A stretch of DNA of 37,343 bases from CAYMRB01 sp964392615 (GTDB taxonomy: Bacteria > Planctomycetota > UBA8108), in the NCBI GenBank assembly GCA_964392615.1, contig CAYMRB010000037.1, positions 1 to 37,343 on the forward strand, in the 5' to 3' direction. A program made the position numbers and the translations under genes. A model generated the notes under the pieces. It worked only from the letters and a program-made list of their open reading frames with translations. It was not told the origin of the DNA and searched no databases. Numbering within the stretch: position 1 is the stretch's first letter; every line of letters starts with the position of its first letter. Below, in pieces: positions 17,269-26,320 of the stretch.

Positions 17269-19356
17269 GTGAGAACCCCGCTTTCGATGAACGCGCTCGC
17301 CCTCGCTGTTCTCTTGTGCATCGCCGTCGCGCCCTCTGCCGGCTCGCAGGACGCTCCCGCCGCGTGGCGAGTCTCGGATCTCGACGCGATCCTGCGCCGT
17401 CCGATCGTCGCCCCGTCCGTGCCGCAGGCCGAAGTCGAGCGCTACGCGGAATCTCGCGTGCCGCCGGTGCCGACCGCGAAGAACGCGTCGGAGTGGCAGG
17501 GGCTAGCCGACGCGTTGCGCGCGGAAGTCCTCGAGAAGATCGTCTATCGCGGCGAGGCCGCGCACTGGCGCGATTCGAAGATGGGCATCGTCTGGTCGGA
17601 CGTCATCGATGACGCGGGCCCCGGTTACCGCATCCGCAAGCTGCGCTACGAGGCGTTGCCGGGGTGGTGGATCCCGGCGCTTCTCTACGAGCCGACGAAG
17701 CTCGACGGAAAGGTGCCGGTCGTCTTGAACGTCAACGGTCACGACGGAACGGGCAAGGCGGCGCCGTACAAGCAGATCCGCTGCATCAACCAGGCGAAGC
17801 GCGGCATGATCGCGCTCAACGTAGAGTGGATCGGCATGGGGCAGCTGCGCGGACCGGGCTACGGCCACTACCTGATGAACCAGCTCGACCTGTGCGGGAC
17901 GAGCGGGCTCGCGCCGTTCTATCTGTCGATGGCCCGCGGGCTCGACATCCTCCTGGCACACGAGCACGCGGATTCCGAGCGCGTCGCGGTCGCGGGGCTG
18001 TCGGGAGGCGGTTGGCAGACGATCACCATCAGCTCGCTCGATACGCGCGTGACGCTGTCGAATCCCGTCGCGGGGTACTCGAGCTTCAAGACGCGCGCGC
18101 GGCATCACAGCGACCTCGGCGATTCGGAGCAGACGCCGAACGATCTCGCCACGATCGTCGATTACACGCACCTCACGGCGATGCTCGCGCCGCGCGCGGC
18201 GCTGTTGACGTTCAACGCCGAGGACAACTGCTGCTTCAAGGCGAGCCACGCGATGGGGCCGCTCGTCGACGCCGCGTATCCGGTGTACAAGCTGCACGAC
18301 GCGCTCGATCGCGTCGCGGTTCACGTCAACGTCGACCCGGGCACGCACAACTTCGACCGCGACAATCGCGAGGCGTTGTACCGGTCGTTGCGGCGTCATT
18401 TCGCGGACGGCGACCCCGCGTTCGAGACCGACGAGATCGCGTCGGACGGCGAGGTGCGCAAGCGGCCCGAGCTCGACGTCGAGCTGCCAGCAGACAATGC
18501 CGACTTCAGCAAGCTCGCTTCGGCCTTCGCGGCGGACCTGCCGCGGCTGCCGCCCATACCGACGGATCGCGACGGCGTCGCGAAGTACGTCGGCGAGCTG
18601 ACGAGGCGGCTGCGCGCGGCGATTCGTCCACGCCGGTGGGACGCGACGTCACGCACTGTTGGCGATGCGAAGCTCGGCGCGACGTCGGTCGCGTATCGCG
18701 AGCTCGCGGTCGGCGGCGAGTGGACGCTTCCGGCGGTCGACATCTCGCCTGCCGCGGGCCCGGACGGCAAACGACCCCGCGTCGCGATGGTGGTCGCGGA
18801 CGGCGGTCGCGCGAGCGCCTCGAGACAGATCGGCGCGCTCGTCGCAGCGGGCCGGCGCGTCCTAGCGATCGATCCGTTCTACCTCGGCGAATCGAAGATC
18901 CGCAGCCGTCCGTACCTGTTCGCGCTCCTCGTCGCGACGGTCGGCGATCGACCGGCGGGCATCCAGGCCAGCCAGGTCGCTGCGATCGCGCGATGGGCTG
19001 CGGAGGATGCGGGCGAAGCAGTCGACGTCGTCGCGATCGGCAAGAGCTCCACGCTGTTCGCGCTGATGGCGGCGGCGCTCGAGCGCGACGCGATCGCCGG
19101 CGTCGAGCTGCACGGGTCGCGCGGCAGCCTGAAGGAGATCATCGCCGAGAAGAAGGGCGTCAATCAGGCGATCGAGCTGTGCTGCTTCGGGCTATTGCGC
19201 GATCTCGACATCGCGCAGCTCGTCGAGATCGTCGCCCCGCGACCCGTCCGTTTCGTGAAGCCGTCGCCCGGAGTGCGGAAAGCGATGGCCGGACTGAAGA
19301 AGTGGTACGCGCGGTCGGGAGTCGACCTGGATCCGCTGCCTCGTGCAGCCCGTTGA
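17269..19356 (+). CDS. Secreted two-domain alpha/beta-hydrolase (acetyl xylan esterase-like)
   Basis: 695 residues from GTG 17269, chosen for the GGAGGAG six bases upstream; ATG at 17287 is an alternative. The signal peptide ends near residue 26. The first hydrolase domain (~85-380) has the nucleophile elbow GLSGGGWQT with Ser245, an acidic residue near TFNAEDNCC (~318) and His360 in DPGTHNFDRDN. These features match the large planctomycete acetyl-xylan-esterase-like group that deacetylates plant or algal polysaccharides. The second domain (~500-690) repeats the fold, but the elbow reads AIGKSSTLFALMAAA, without a clear catalytic triad, so it is probably inactive or a binding domain. The stop codon lies inside a 12-base fragment identical to the end of the window's palindromic repeat. 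It precedes the glycoside-hydrolase-like gene. Confidence 0.85.
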   Translation: MRTPLSMNALALAVLLCIAVAPSAGSQDAPAAWRVSDLDAILRRPIVAPSVPQAEVERYAESRVPPVPTAKNASEWQGLADALRAEVLEKIVYRGEAAHWRDSKMGIVWSDVIDDAGPGYRIRKLRYEALPGWWIPALLYEPTKLDGKVPVVLNVNGHDGTGKAAPYKQIRCINQAKRGMIALNVEWIGMGQLRGPGYGHYLMNQLDLCGTSGLAPFYLSMARGLDILLAHEHADSERVAVAGLSGGGWQTITISSLDTRVTLSNPVAGYSSFKTRARHHSDLGDSEQTPNDLATIVDYTHLTAMLAPRAALLTFNAEDNCCFKASHAMGPLVDAAYPVYKLHDALDRVAVHVNVDPGTHNFDRDNREALYRSLRRHFADGDPAFETDEIASDGEVRKRPELDVELPADNADFSKLASAFAADLPRLPPIPTDRDGVAKYVGELTRRLRAAIRPRRWDATSRTVGDAKLGATSVAYRELAVGGEWTLPAVDISPAAGPDGKRPRVAMVVADGGRASASRQIGALVAAGRRVLAIDPFYLGESKIRSRPYLFALLVATVGDRPAGIQASQVAAIARWAAEDAGEAVDVVAIGKSSTLFALMAAALERDAIAGVELHGSRGSLKEIIAEKKGVNQAIELCCFGLLRDLDIAQLVEIVAPRPVRFVKPSPGVRKAMAGLKKWYARSGVDLDPLPRAAR
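19345..19356 (+). repeat. Isolated end fragment of the palindromic repeat
   Basis: GCAGCCCGTTGA is identical to the first 12 bases (with one flanking base) of copies B and C. The esterase stop codon TGA is its last three bases. No further element sequence follows. It may be a remnant left after loss of a longer copy, or chance; an 11-base match within 37 kb on both strands is expected by chance about 0.02 times, ignoring base composition. Confidence 0.4.
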
Positions 19357-19373
19357 CCACCATGCTTGTCGCC

Positions 19374-22300
19374 ATGAAACCGCTCTTCGCATCGATCTGC
19401 GTCGCCGTCTTGTTCGGCACGACCGCCGCGGCAGAGCCCGCGTGGCACCACCCCCTCTACATCGGCGGCGGTGGACTCTGGCGCCAGCGCGTCCGCGTCG
19501 CCGTGCGCAACGACATGGCGCGCGACGCGACCGGTGACCCGGTCGCACTGACCGTCGGCAAGGCCCGAGGCCAGATCGACATCGTTGACGCGCGCGCCGA
19601 GGCGATCCGCGTGTGCGACGCGTTGGGGCGCGAGATGCTCTTCGCGATCGAACGTCGCGACGGCGGGCGGATCGTCCGCGGTCCGATCCTCGCCCGCGCG
19701 ACGCTGACGATTCCCGTCGAGTGCCCGGCGGGGGCGACAGCGACCTACTTCGTCTACTTCGACAACCCCGCCGCGTGGCAGGTGCCCGACTTCCTCGAAG
19801 GAGGGGGGCGATTGCGCAACGGCGGTTTCGAGGCCGGCAGCGGCTCGACGCCTGACGGCTGGCGTCATGACGATGCCGATCCGGACCACCGCGCGTTCTG
19901 GGTCGCCGAATCGCCACACTCCGGCCGCAAGTGTGCGAAGACGGTTGTCGCAGCGGGCGCTGAGCCGACGTGGATCGCGACTCGACAGCAGGGTATCTAC
20001 ATCGTCGGCGGTGCGAAGTACGTCATGACCGCGTGGGTCAAGGCGCGCGACGTGAAGGGGCAGGCCGGCTGGTACGTCCACGTCGGTCATCGCCGACGCT
20101 CGATGATGATCTCGCCGATGCTGTACGGCGGTGGAGGATCCTACGATTGGAAGCAGGTGCGCGCGGAATTCACCGCGCCCGCGGATGCGACGGTTGCCCA
20201 AGTCGGCACCGTGCTGCGCGGTACGGGTACCGCGTGGTTCGACGACGTCGAGCTGACCTGTGCTGCGGAGCCGCGACTCCGCGCGACGACTTCGCCGCCG
20301 GAGCGCTTGCGCGTGCGAATCCGCGGCGCCGACTCGGCATGGATCGACACGAGACCCGATCTCGACTGTCGCGTGCCGCTGCGCGTCGTGAACTTCGACG
20401 CGAAGAAGGGCGCGAGCGGCCTGGTGTCGGTCGATACGGCAGCGGCCTTCGCGCGACTGCGCGGCACGGCTGACATCGAACGTCTGCGGGTGATCGCGGG
20501 CGGCGAGGCCGTGCCGTTCTTCCGTTTGGGAGGTGTGCTGCTGTTCGACGCGAAGGTCGAGCCGCTGACGGCGCAGACGTACCACGTGTACTGCGCGGAG
20601 CTTGATCGACGGACGCTGTCGAAGGATCGCGAGTCGACGTCGCCACTCGTCGCGAACCCGGCGCTGCCCGGCGCGGGTGACGGAACTCGTCGCGGTGGCG
20701 TTTTCATCGGCGACTACGCCGCGTTGCTCGAGGGTCCGCGCAATCTCGTGCGGAACGCTAGCTTCGAGGCGGGCGACGCGCTGCCGACAGACTGGTCTGA
20801 CGGCGGGCAGCGACCGGCACACGTGGCGATGCGCCTCGCCGAGGGCGGGCTGTTCGGCAAACGCTGCATCGAGACCCGCGTGCCGGCGTCGGCGCAGAAG
20901 TCCTGGGTCGGCTGGCGACAGGGCGTGCTGGTCGAGCCGGGGAAGACGTATCTGTTCGCGGCGTGGCTCAAGACGCGCGACGTGACGCCGAACGTGCAGC
21001 TCCACGCGCATTGCTACAACGCGGCCGGCGCGATGTGCGCCAGCCGGGGGATCGTCGGTGCCGGACCGGCTCTCACGGGGACGAACGGCTGGACGATGAT
21101 CTCCGGTCTGTTTCCGATGCCGTCCGATGCGGCGACTTTCCACCTGCATCTGACGATGCTCGCGAGCGGCACCGTCTGGCACGACGGCGTCGCGTTGATC
21201 GAGGTTCGCGCGGGCGAGGCTCTCGCGTTGGAGCGTCGTGATGCGAAGTCGCTTCGACGGCTCACCGTGTGGCCTGTGCCGGCGATCGAGAAGGTCTTTC
21301 GCGACGATCTGCCGGGGAGGCCACGCCCTGAGTCGCCGCGGATCTCGTGCGCGCGGAACGAGCAGGAGCCGCTGCAGCTCGCGCTGCGCGGTCCCGATGC
21401 GCTGACGGGCGTACGCGCGGTCGTCGACGCGCCGGTCGGTCCGCGCGGTGCCCGTCTTCCCATGCCCGAGCTCTGTGTCGTGGGCTACGTTCCCGTCGAC
21501 TACCCGACGAACTACTACTCGAGCTCGACGCCCGTATGGCACCGCAAGTATCCGGAAAGCCCGAGCGGGTGCGACGGCTGGAGCGGCTTGTGGCCCGATC
21601 CGCTGCTGCCACGCAGCACGTTCGACCTGGAGCCGCATGCGACGCAGCCCGTGTGGGTCACCGTCAGCGTGCCGCACGACGCGCCGGCCGGCGACTATCG
21701 TAGTGAATTGCGCTTCGAACGATCCGGCACGACGGTGGCGACGGCGCCGTTTACCGTTCGAGTGCGGAGCTTCGCGTTGCCGACGGAGAGCCACGTCAAG
21801 GCGATCTACGATTGCCGCCATCGCGAGGCCTGGCGGCGACCCGACAGGACCCGCGACGAGACGTTGCGGCAGATGTGGCGTTTCCTCGCCGCGCGGCGCC
21901 TCTGTCCCGACACGCTCCGCACGCCGCCGCGGTTCACGTTCGAGAACGGCCGCGTCACGCCGGACTTCACCGAGTTCGATCGCGCGGCGGCGTACTACTT
22001 CGACGAGTTGAAGCTTCCACACGCGTACACGCCGTGGCAATTCTACCTGTTCGGATGGGGGCATTTGCCCGGCGCGAAGTTCGGCGAGGCGCCGTACGAG
22101 GGCGAGTATCCGTACGAGGGCGTCGATCGCTCGAAGCTGCGTCCCGAGTACGTTCGCGTGTATCAGGAGTGCCTCCGCGCGTTTTGGAGCCACGTGAAGG
22201 AGCGCGGCTGGGCCGACCGCATCACGCTGTATATCTCGGACGAGCCGCGCGATGCCGACGGGAAGATCCGCGCGCAGATGAAGGCGCTGTGCGACATGAT

Positions 22301-22973
22301 TCACGCCGTCGACCCCGACATTCCCATCTACAGCAGCACGTGGCATCCGCAGCCGGAGTGGGAGGGCTATCTCGACGTCTGGGGCATCGGCCATTACGGG
22401 ATCGTGCCGCAGGAGAAGATCCGCGCGCTGCAGAAAGGCGGCGCGACGATCTGGTGGACGACGGACGGTCAGATGTGCACCGACACGCCGTACTGCGCGA
22501 TCGAGCGCTTGCTGCCGCACTATTGCTTTGCGTACGGCGCAGAGGCATACGAGTTCTGGGGCGTCGATTGGCTGACCTACGATCCGTACGAGTACGGCTG
22601 GCACCGGTACAATCCGCACGACTTCGGCCCGGGTCAGAAACGCGTCGACGTGCGCTATCCGAACGGCGACGGGTTTCTCGCGTATCCAGGTGGGCCGATC
22701 GGTCACGACGGGCCGGTGAGCTCGGTGCGGCTCGAGCAGGCGCGCGAGGGCGTTGAAGACTACGAGTACCTGTATCTCCTGCGACAGCGGATCGAGGCCG
22801 CGGAGGCTGCGGGACGCGATGTCAGCGCCGCTCGCAAGGCGCTCGAGTCAGCGCGTGCGCTCGTGCCGATGCCGTGTCCGATCGGGCGGTACTCGACGCG
22901 AGCGCTGCCGAATCCGACGGTGCTCTACGAGATCCGGGAGCAGGTGGCGCGAGCCATCGAGGCGCTAGGCTAG
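19374..22973 (+). CDS. Large secreted DUF4091/GH123-like protein with two carbohydrate-binding-like modules
   Basis: 1199 residues from ATG 19374; an in-frame ATG at 19362 gives four more residues. A signal peptide ends near AAA at 20. Two carbohydrate-binding-like modules are centred on NGGFEAG (149) and NASFEAG (461), the characteristic beginning of CBM4/9-type jelly rolls. The C-terminal ~430 residues contain the DUF4091 domain, related to GH123. Its catalytic-type Asp-Glu pair lies in LYISDEPRDADGK (Asp956-Glu957), with the conserved QAREGVEDYEYLYLL near 1122-1136. GH123 enzymes use an adjacent Asp-Glu pair in substrate-assisted hydrolysis of N-acetylated sugars. The substrate here is not known. 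It directly follows the esterase gene (17 bp) and is directly followed by palindromic repeat B at its stop codon. Confidence 0.85.
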   Translation: MKPLFASICVAVLFGTTAAAEPAWHHPLYIGGGGLWRQRVRVAVRNDMARDATGDPVALTVGKARGQIDIVDARAEAIRVCDALGREMLFAIERRDGGRIVRGPILARATLTIPVECPAGATATYFVYFDNPAAWQVPDFLEGGGRLRNGGFEAGSGSTPDGWRHDDADPDHRAFWVAESPHSGRKCAKTVVAAGAEPTWIATRQQGIYIVGGAKYVMTAWVKARDVKGQAGWYVHVGHRRRSMMISPMLYGGGGSYDWKQVRAEFTAPADATVAQVGTVLRGTGTAWFDDVELTCAAEPRLRATTSPPERLRVRIRGADSAWIDTRPDLDCRVPLRVVNFDAKKGASGLVSVDTAAAFARLRGTADIERLRVIAGGEAVPFFRLGGVLLFDAKVEPLTAQTYHVYCAELDRRTLSKDRESTSPLVANPALPGAGDGTRRGGVFIGDYAALLEGPRNLVRNASFEAGDALPTDWSDGGQRPAHVAMRLAEGGLFGKRCIETRVPASAQKSWVGWRQGVLVEPGKTYLFAAWLKTRDVTPNVQLHAHCYNAAGAMCASRGIVGAGPALTGTNGWTMISGLFPMPSDAATFHLHLTMLASGTVWHDGVALIEVRAGEALALERRDAKSLRRLTVWPVPAIEKVFRDDLPGRPRPESPRISCARNEQEPLQLALRGPDALTGVRAVVDAPVGPRGARLPMPELCVVGYVPVDYPTNYYSSSTPVWHRKYPESPSGCDGWSGLWPDPLLPRSTFDLEPHATQPVWVTVSVPHDAPAGDYRSELRFERSGTTVATAPFTVRVRSFALPTESHVKAIYDCRHREAWRRPDRTRDETLRQMWRFLAARRLCPDTLRTPPRFTFENGRVTPDFTEFDRAAAYYFDELKLPHAYTPWQFYLFGWGHLPGAKFGEAPYEGEYPYEGVDRSKLRPEYVRVYQECLRAFWSHVKERGWADRITLYISDEPRDADGKIRAQMKALCDMIHAVDPDIPIYSSTWHPQPEWEGYLDVWGIGHYGIVPQEKIRALQKGGATIWWTTDGQMCTDTPYCAIERLLPHYCFAYGAEAYEFWGVDWLTYDPYEYGWHRYNPHDFGPGQKRVDVRYPNGDGFLAYPGGPIGHDGPVSSVRLEQAREGVEDYEYLYLLRQRIEAAEAAGRDVSAARKALESARALVPMPCPIGRYSTRALPNPTVLYEIREQVARAIEALG

Positions 22974-23131
22974 CAGCCCGTTGAAAAAGGCAATCCGGCG
23001 CGATGGCGGCCATTTCGCCCAGGCTCTTCGTTGTCAGAACTCGACAATGCACCACATTGCCTGCGTTCTGACGCCTCGATCCTGGACGAAATGTCTCGCC
23101 CTCGCGCTCGGAGCCCTTCTTCAACGGACTG
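22974..23131 (+). repeat. Palindromic repeat family, copy B (full length, 158 bp)
   Basis: Long imperfect palindrome with arms of ~76 bases around a CACCA loop at 23050-23054. The ends are CAGCCCGTTGAAAAAGG and its inverted partner CCTTCTTCAACGGACTG. Inside are GTCAGAAC/GTTCTGAC and CAATG/CATTG pairs. The element starts at the base right after the TAG stop of the DUF4091 gene and ends 9 bases before the M48 protease's first ATG. It encodes nothing credible and has no transposase, so it is an ERIC/MITE-like element. Confidence 0.9.
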
Positions 23132-23157
23132 CAATAGGCATGATGCGAGGATCGTCG

Positions 23158-24462
23158 ATGCGTTGCCCGACACGAACGCGCCGGCGGCGACTCGCGGCTC
23201 GAGTCGCGCTGTGGGTCTTCGCCGCCATCGCCCTCACCGGCTGCGCCGATCCCGCCTGGACCGCACTCGGCCCGGCCGACGTTCCCGCGACCGACTACTT
23301 CACCGCCGACGAGATCGCCTCCGGCAAGCAGTACGGATTCGAACGTCTGCTGTTCTCGTGGGGCGCGCTCGCGCTATCGGTCGCGTACTGGAGCGTGCTG
23401 CTCGTCGCCGGTCTGTCGAAGCGCTTCGCGTCGTGGGCCGAGCGCTGGACGCGCGGTCGGTTCTGGCTCGCCTGTCTCGTCTTCTTCGTCGGCGCGCTCC
23501 TTCTGCGCCACGTCGTCGGCTATCCGCTGTCCCTGTGGCGCGGGTACTTTCACCTGCGCGAGTGGGGGCTGTCGAACCTCGACCTCGGCGCGTGGCACGT
23601 CGAGAAGCTGAAGTCGATCGCGTTGAGCGTCGGCCTGATGGCGCCCGGCATGACGATCGCATGGCTCGTCCTGCGACGCTTCCCGCGGCGGTGGTGGATC
23701 GCCGTCGCCGGGCTGATGAGTGCGGTCTCGGTCGTCGGCATGTTCGTGTGGCCGCTGTGCATCGCGCCGCTCTTCAACACGTTCACGCGGCTCGAGGACG
23801 GCCCGCTGCGCGATCGCCTCGTCGCGCTCGTCGAGCGCAGCGGCGTCAGCGTCGAGCCGGACGCGATCTTCGTCGTCGACGGCAGCCGCCAGTCGAACCA
23901 CACGAACGCGTACGTGGTCGGAATCGGTGCGAGCCGGCGCATCGTGCTCTACGACACGCTCATCGCGAACCACGACGACGCCGAGGTCGAGTCGGTGCTC
24001 GCCCACGAGATCGGACACGACCTGCGCCGCCACATCTGGAAGGGGCTGGGTCTCGGCGTGCTCGGCTCCGCGGCGCTGTTCTTCGTCATGGATCGCGTGC
24101 TGGCACTCATCGCGAGGCAGCGGCGGTTCGGCGTGCGCGACAAGACGAGTCTGGCCGCGGCGCCGGTCGCGTTTCTCGTCATCGGTGTCGGCAGCTACCT
24201 GGCCCTGCCGGTGCAGAACGCGATCTCTCGCCACTTCGAGCGTCAGGCGGACGATACGGAGCTCGAGCTCACGGGGAGGCCGGACCTGATGATCTCGTCG
24301 CGGCAGAAGATGGGCCGGACGAACCGCTCGGACGTCGAGCCCCACTCGTTGAAGCGGTGGTTCTACTACTCCCATCCGACGATCCTGGAGCGGATCCGCC
24401 GGGCCGAGTTCGAGCGGCGCCGAGCGTCGGGGTCGGCGGGGTCGACGGGGGACGAGCGCTGA
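23158..24462 (+). CDS. M48 (Ste24/HtpX-like) membrane zinc metalloprotease
   Basis: 434 residues from ATG 23158, which has AGGA 8 bases upstream; ATGs at 23140 and 23143 are also in frame, and the open frame continues upstream through the palindromic repeat. The first helix ends in the lipobox-like LTGC (Cys29), so it may be processed as a lipoprotein. Six or seven membrane segments are visible. The zinc site is HEIGH (283-287) with the third ligand Glu361 in FERQADDTEL. The Ste24 signature SRQSNHTNAYVVGIGASRRI precedes it (243-262). Ste24-type enzymes cleave membrane proteins or CAAX peptides and are implicated in envelope protein quality control. The family often sits near LemA; here LemA is upstream with the esterase and DUF4091 genes between. 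Confidence 0.88.
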   Translation: MRCPTRTRRRRLAARVALWVFAAIALTGCADPAWTALGPADVPATDYFTADEIASGKQYGFERLLFSWGALALSVAYWSVLLVAGLSKRFASWAERWTRGRFWLACLVFFVGALLLRHVVGYPLSLWRGYFHLREWGLSNLDLGAWHVEKLKSIALSVGLMAPGMTIAWLVLRRFPRRWWIAVAGLMSAVSVVGMFVWPLCIAPLFNTFTRLEDGPLRDRLVALVERSGVSVEPDAIFVVDGSRQSNHTNAYVVGIGASRRIVLYDTLIANHDDAEVESVLAHEIGHDLRRHIWKGLGLGVLGSAALFFVMDRVLALIARQRRFGVRDKTSLAAAPVAFLVIGVGSYLALPVQNAISRHFERQADDTELELTGRPDLMISSRQKMGRTNRSDVEPHSLKRWFYYSHPTILERIRRAEFERRRASGSAGSTGDER

Positions 24463-24567
24463 GTCGATGTTGCGCCGGCGCGCCATCGCGGGCAGAATGC
24501 GCGCCGCTACCGCGCGCACCTCCGACCGCCCACGATCCCTACGTCTCGACAACCCAACGGCGCCTGC

Positions 24568-25431
24568 ATGCAAGTCGTCATCACAGCCATCGGCCCGGAC
24601 CATCGCGGCCTCGCGGATCCCATCATCCATCACGTCACCGCCGATGGCGCGAACATCTCCGAGATCCAGATGTACGACCGCGACGCGGAGCACATCTTCG
24701 CGATGCTGCTTCGCATCGATTGGCCCGGCGACGGCGCCTCGATCGGCGGACTGCGCGCGGATCTCGAGACGCTCGGCAGGGAGAAGGGATTGTCGACTCG
24801 CGTCTGGTCGCCCGACGAGCACCCGCGACCGCCGCGCCTCGCGATCTGCACGACGCTGCGGCCCGAACCGCCCCTGGCGCTTCTGCGCGCGATTCGCGAC
24901 GGGCGGTTGAACGCGCAGGCCGCCGTGATGATCGGCAATCAGGTCGCGTGTCGGTCGATCGCCGAGCAGTTCGGAGTCGACTGGGAGCTCATCGGCGATG
25001 AGAAGGGGCGTCCGGACAACGACCGGCTCGTCGAGATTCTCGATGCGCACGAGACCGATTACATCGTGCTCGCGCGGTATATGCGCATTCTGCCGGCGTC
25101 GGTGTGCTGGAAGTATGCCGGCGGTCGGATCATCAACCTGCACCACGGGCTCCTGCCCTCGTTTCCCGGCGCGCGGCCCTATCGCGATGCGTTCGGGCAC
25201 CGCATGCTGACCTACGGCGCGACCGCGCACTTCATCGTTCCCGAGCTCGACGCCGGCGATCAGATCATCAATCAGGAGACGTTCACGGTCGCCCCGGGGA
25301 CGACTCTCGACGAGATCGTCCGCATCGGCCAGACGGACAACGAGCCCGCGTGCCTCGTCGAGGGGATTCGTCGCGTCGTCGATCGCGAGGTCGCGCTGCA
25401 CTTCCATCGCGTGGTGCGCACGGCGAAGTGA
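24568..25431 (+). CDS. purU: Formyltetrahydrofolate deformylase
   Basis: 287 residues, the usual length for PurU. The N-terminal ~80 residues form an ACT-like regulatory domain (VITAIGPDHRGLADPIIHHV at 4-23). The formyltransferase-like domain follows, with INLHHGLLPSFPGARPY (189-205), giving the catalytic Asn190 and His192, and the ELDAGD segment supplying the Asp (228). The enzyme hydrolyses 10-formyl-THF to formate and THF, balancing the one-carbon pool and feeding formate to PurT-dependent purine synthesis. ACT domains in this family bind methionine/glycine-type effectors. The upstream gap of 105 bp contains no clear promoter. It ends 18 bp from the convergent hypothetical gene. Confidence 0.93.
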   Translation: MQVVITAIGPDHRGLADPIIHHVTADGANISEIQMYDRDAEHIFAMLLRIDWPGDGASIGGLRADLETLGREKGLSTRVWSPDEHPRPPRLAICTTLRPEPPLALLRAIRDGRLNAQAAVMIGNQVACRSIAEQFGVDWELIGDEKGRPDNDRLVEILDAHETDYIVLARYMRILPASVCWKYAGGRIINLHHGLLPSFPGARPYRDAFGHRMLTYGATAHFIVPELDAGDQIINQETFTVAPGTTLDEIVRIGQTDNEPACLVEGIRRVVDREVALHFHRVVRTAK

Positions 25432-25449
25432 CGCGATTGCCCGCGAGCG

Positions 25450-26136
25450 TCAGTCGACGACGCGGAAGAAGCAGATGTGCTCGAGGCCGGCGCTGCCCGG
25501 TACCCGGATCTTCTTGCCGCGACGGGGCCTGGGGCGCTTCGGCGCTCCGGCGACGGCGTTGATTCCCTTGGCCGGCGTGATCTTCCAGCCCGGCGTCTCG
25601 ACCTCACGCCCCTCGATGCGCCGCAGCGTGAACTCGAAGCCGGCGAAGCCGTCGTGGCGGTAGATCTCGACGCCGAGCGCGTCGAGACGCGACAGGATGG
25701 CGCGGCGTCGCTCCGGGTTGGCGGGTTTCAATCCCATCGACGACCCGAGACCGCCATCGTCGCGTATGAGCTGTCCGACGGACGACAGGCCGACATGTCC
25801 GGAGCGCGCCCCCTGGCTCTTGCGCCGTGGCAGGAACTTCGCGATACCCATCTGCGGTACCGAGGTCTTCTCGAACTCGTCGAGGTAGAGCCGGAGGAGC
25901 TCGTCGCGACCGGTGCGCTCCCGCAGGAAGAGCTCCGCGGCTCTCAGGTTGGCCGGATCGTCCGATAGGAGCTTGGCCTCCAGCAGTGTCGGTGTGGCGC
26001 GCAGCTCGCGCAGGAGCCAACGAGCCTTGAGCTCGGGCCAGTTCGCGACGATGCCGCCGGTGATCGCCGCGATTCCGACGAGGGCGACGCCGATCAGAGC
26101 GCGGCGCTGGAATCGGTGGCGTTTGTGAACGGTCAT
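25450..26136 (-). CDS. Membrane-anchored hypothetical protein
   Basis: 228 residues from ATG 26136, preferred because the longer open frame to 26199 runs into a palindrome. A single membrane helix lies at ~12-32 after a basic N-terminus. The remainder is soluble, rich in Arg/Leu, with a helix (PTLLEAKLLSDDPANLRAAE) near 47-66 and a basic PKRPRPRRGKKIR segment near the end. I do not recognise a family. It converges on purU with an 18-bp gap. Confidence 0.65.
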   Translation of the reverse strand: MTVHKRHRFQRRALIGVALVGIAAITGGIVANWPELKARWLLRELRATPTLLEAKLLSDDPANLRAAELFLRERTGRDELLRLYLDEFEKTSVPQMGIAKFLPRRKSQGARSGHVGLSSVGQLIRDDGGLGSSMGLKPANPERRRAILSRLDALGVEIYRHDGFAGFEFTLRRIEGREVETPGWKITPAKGINAVAGAPKRPRPRRGKKIRVPGSAGLEHICFFRVVD

Positions 26137-26198
26137 GTCGCTGTCTTCGTTCGTTCGTGCGCCCCTTCTTGACGTCTCGTGCCGCCTATCACAGATCA

Positions 26199-26320
26199 TT
26201 GTGCATATCGCCGGCGCCTTCGCCCGCTGGCTTCGTTGCGCTCAGTCGACTATGGGCCTCCGGCATGGACTCCTTCGCGCGCCTCGCCAGCGAACGAATT
26301 CGCTCGGCGAGCATGCACAA
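26199..26320. repeat. 122-bp imperfect palindrome E
   Basis: The ends are TTGTGCAT (26199-26206) and ATGCACAA (26313-26320). The outer ~35 bases pair as TCGCCG, GCG, TTCG and CGCTGGC on the left against their complements on the right, with few mismatches. The interior is only weakly symmetric. It shares no obvious sequence with repeat family A-D and has no coding capacity, so it may be a second palindromic repeat family or a very long regulatory hairpin. Confidence 0.7.

Noticed and set aside
17664..19361. Upstream extension of the DUF4091 reading frame
   Set aside because: It overlaps the esterase gene in another frame and reads as arginine-rich shadow translation; the signal peptide begins at 19374.
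19164..22706. 1180-residue minus-strand frame
   Set aside because: Antisense to two well-supported secreted enzymes; no domain, and composition is typical of antisense frames in high-GC DNA.
22981..23157. N-terminal extension of the M48 protease
   Set aside because: Its residues are a translation of palindromic repeat B; the ribosome site and signal segment fit the start at 23158.
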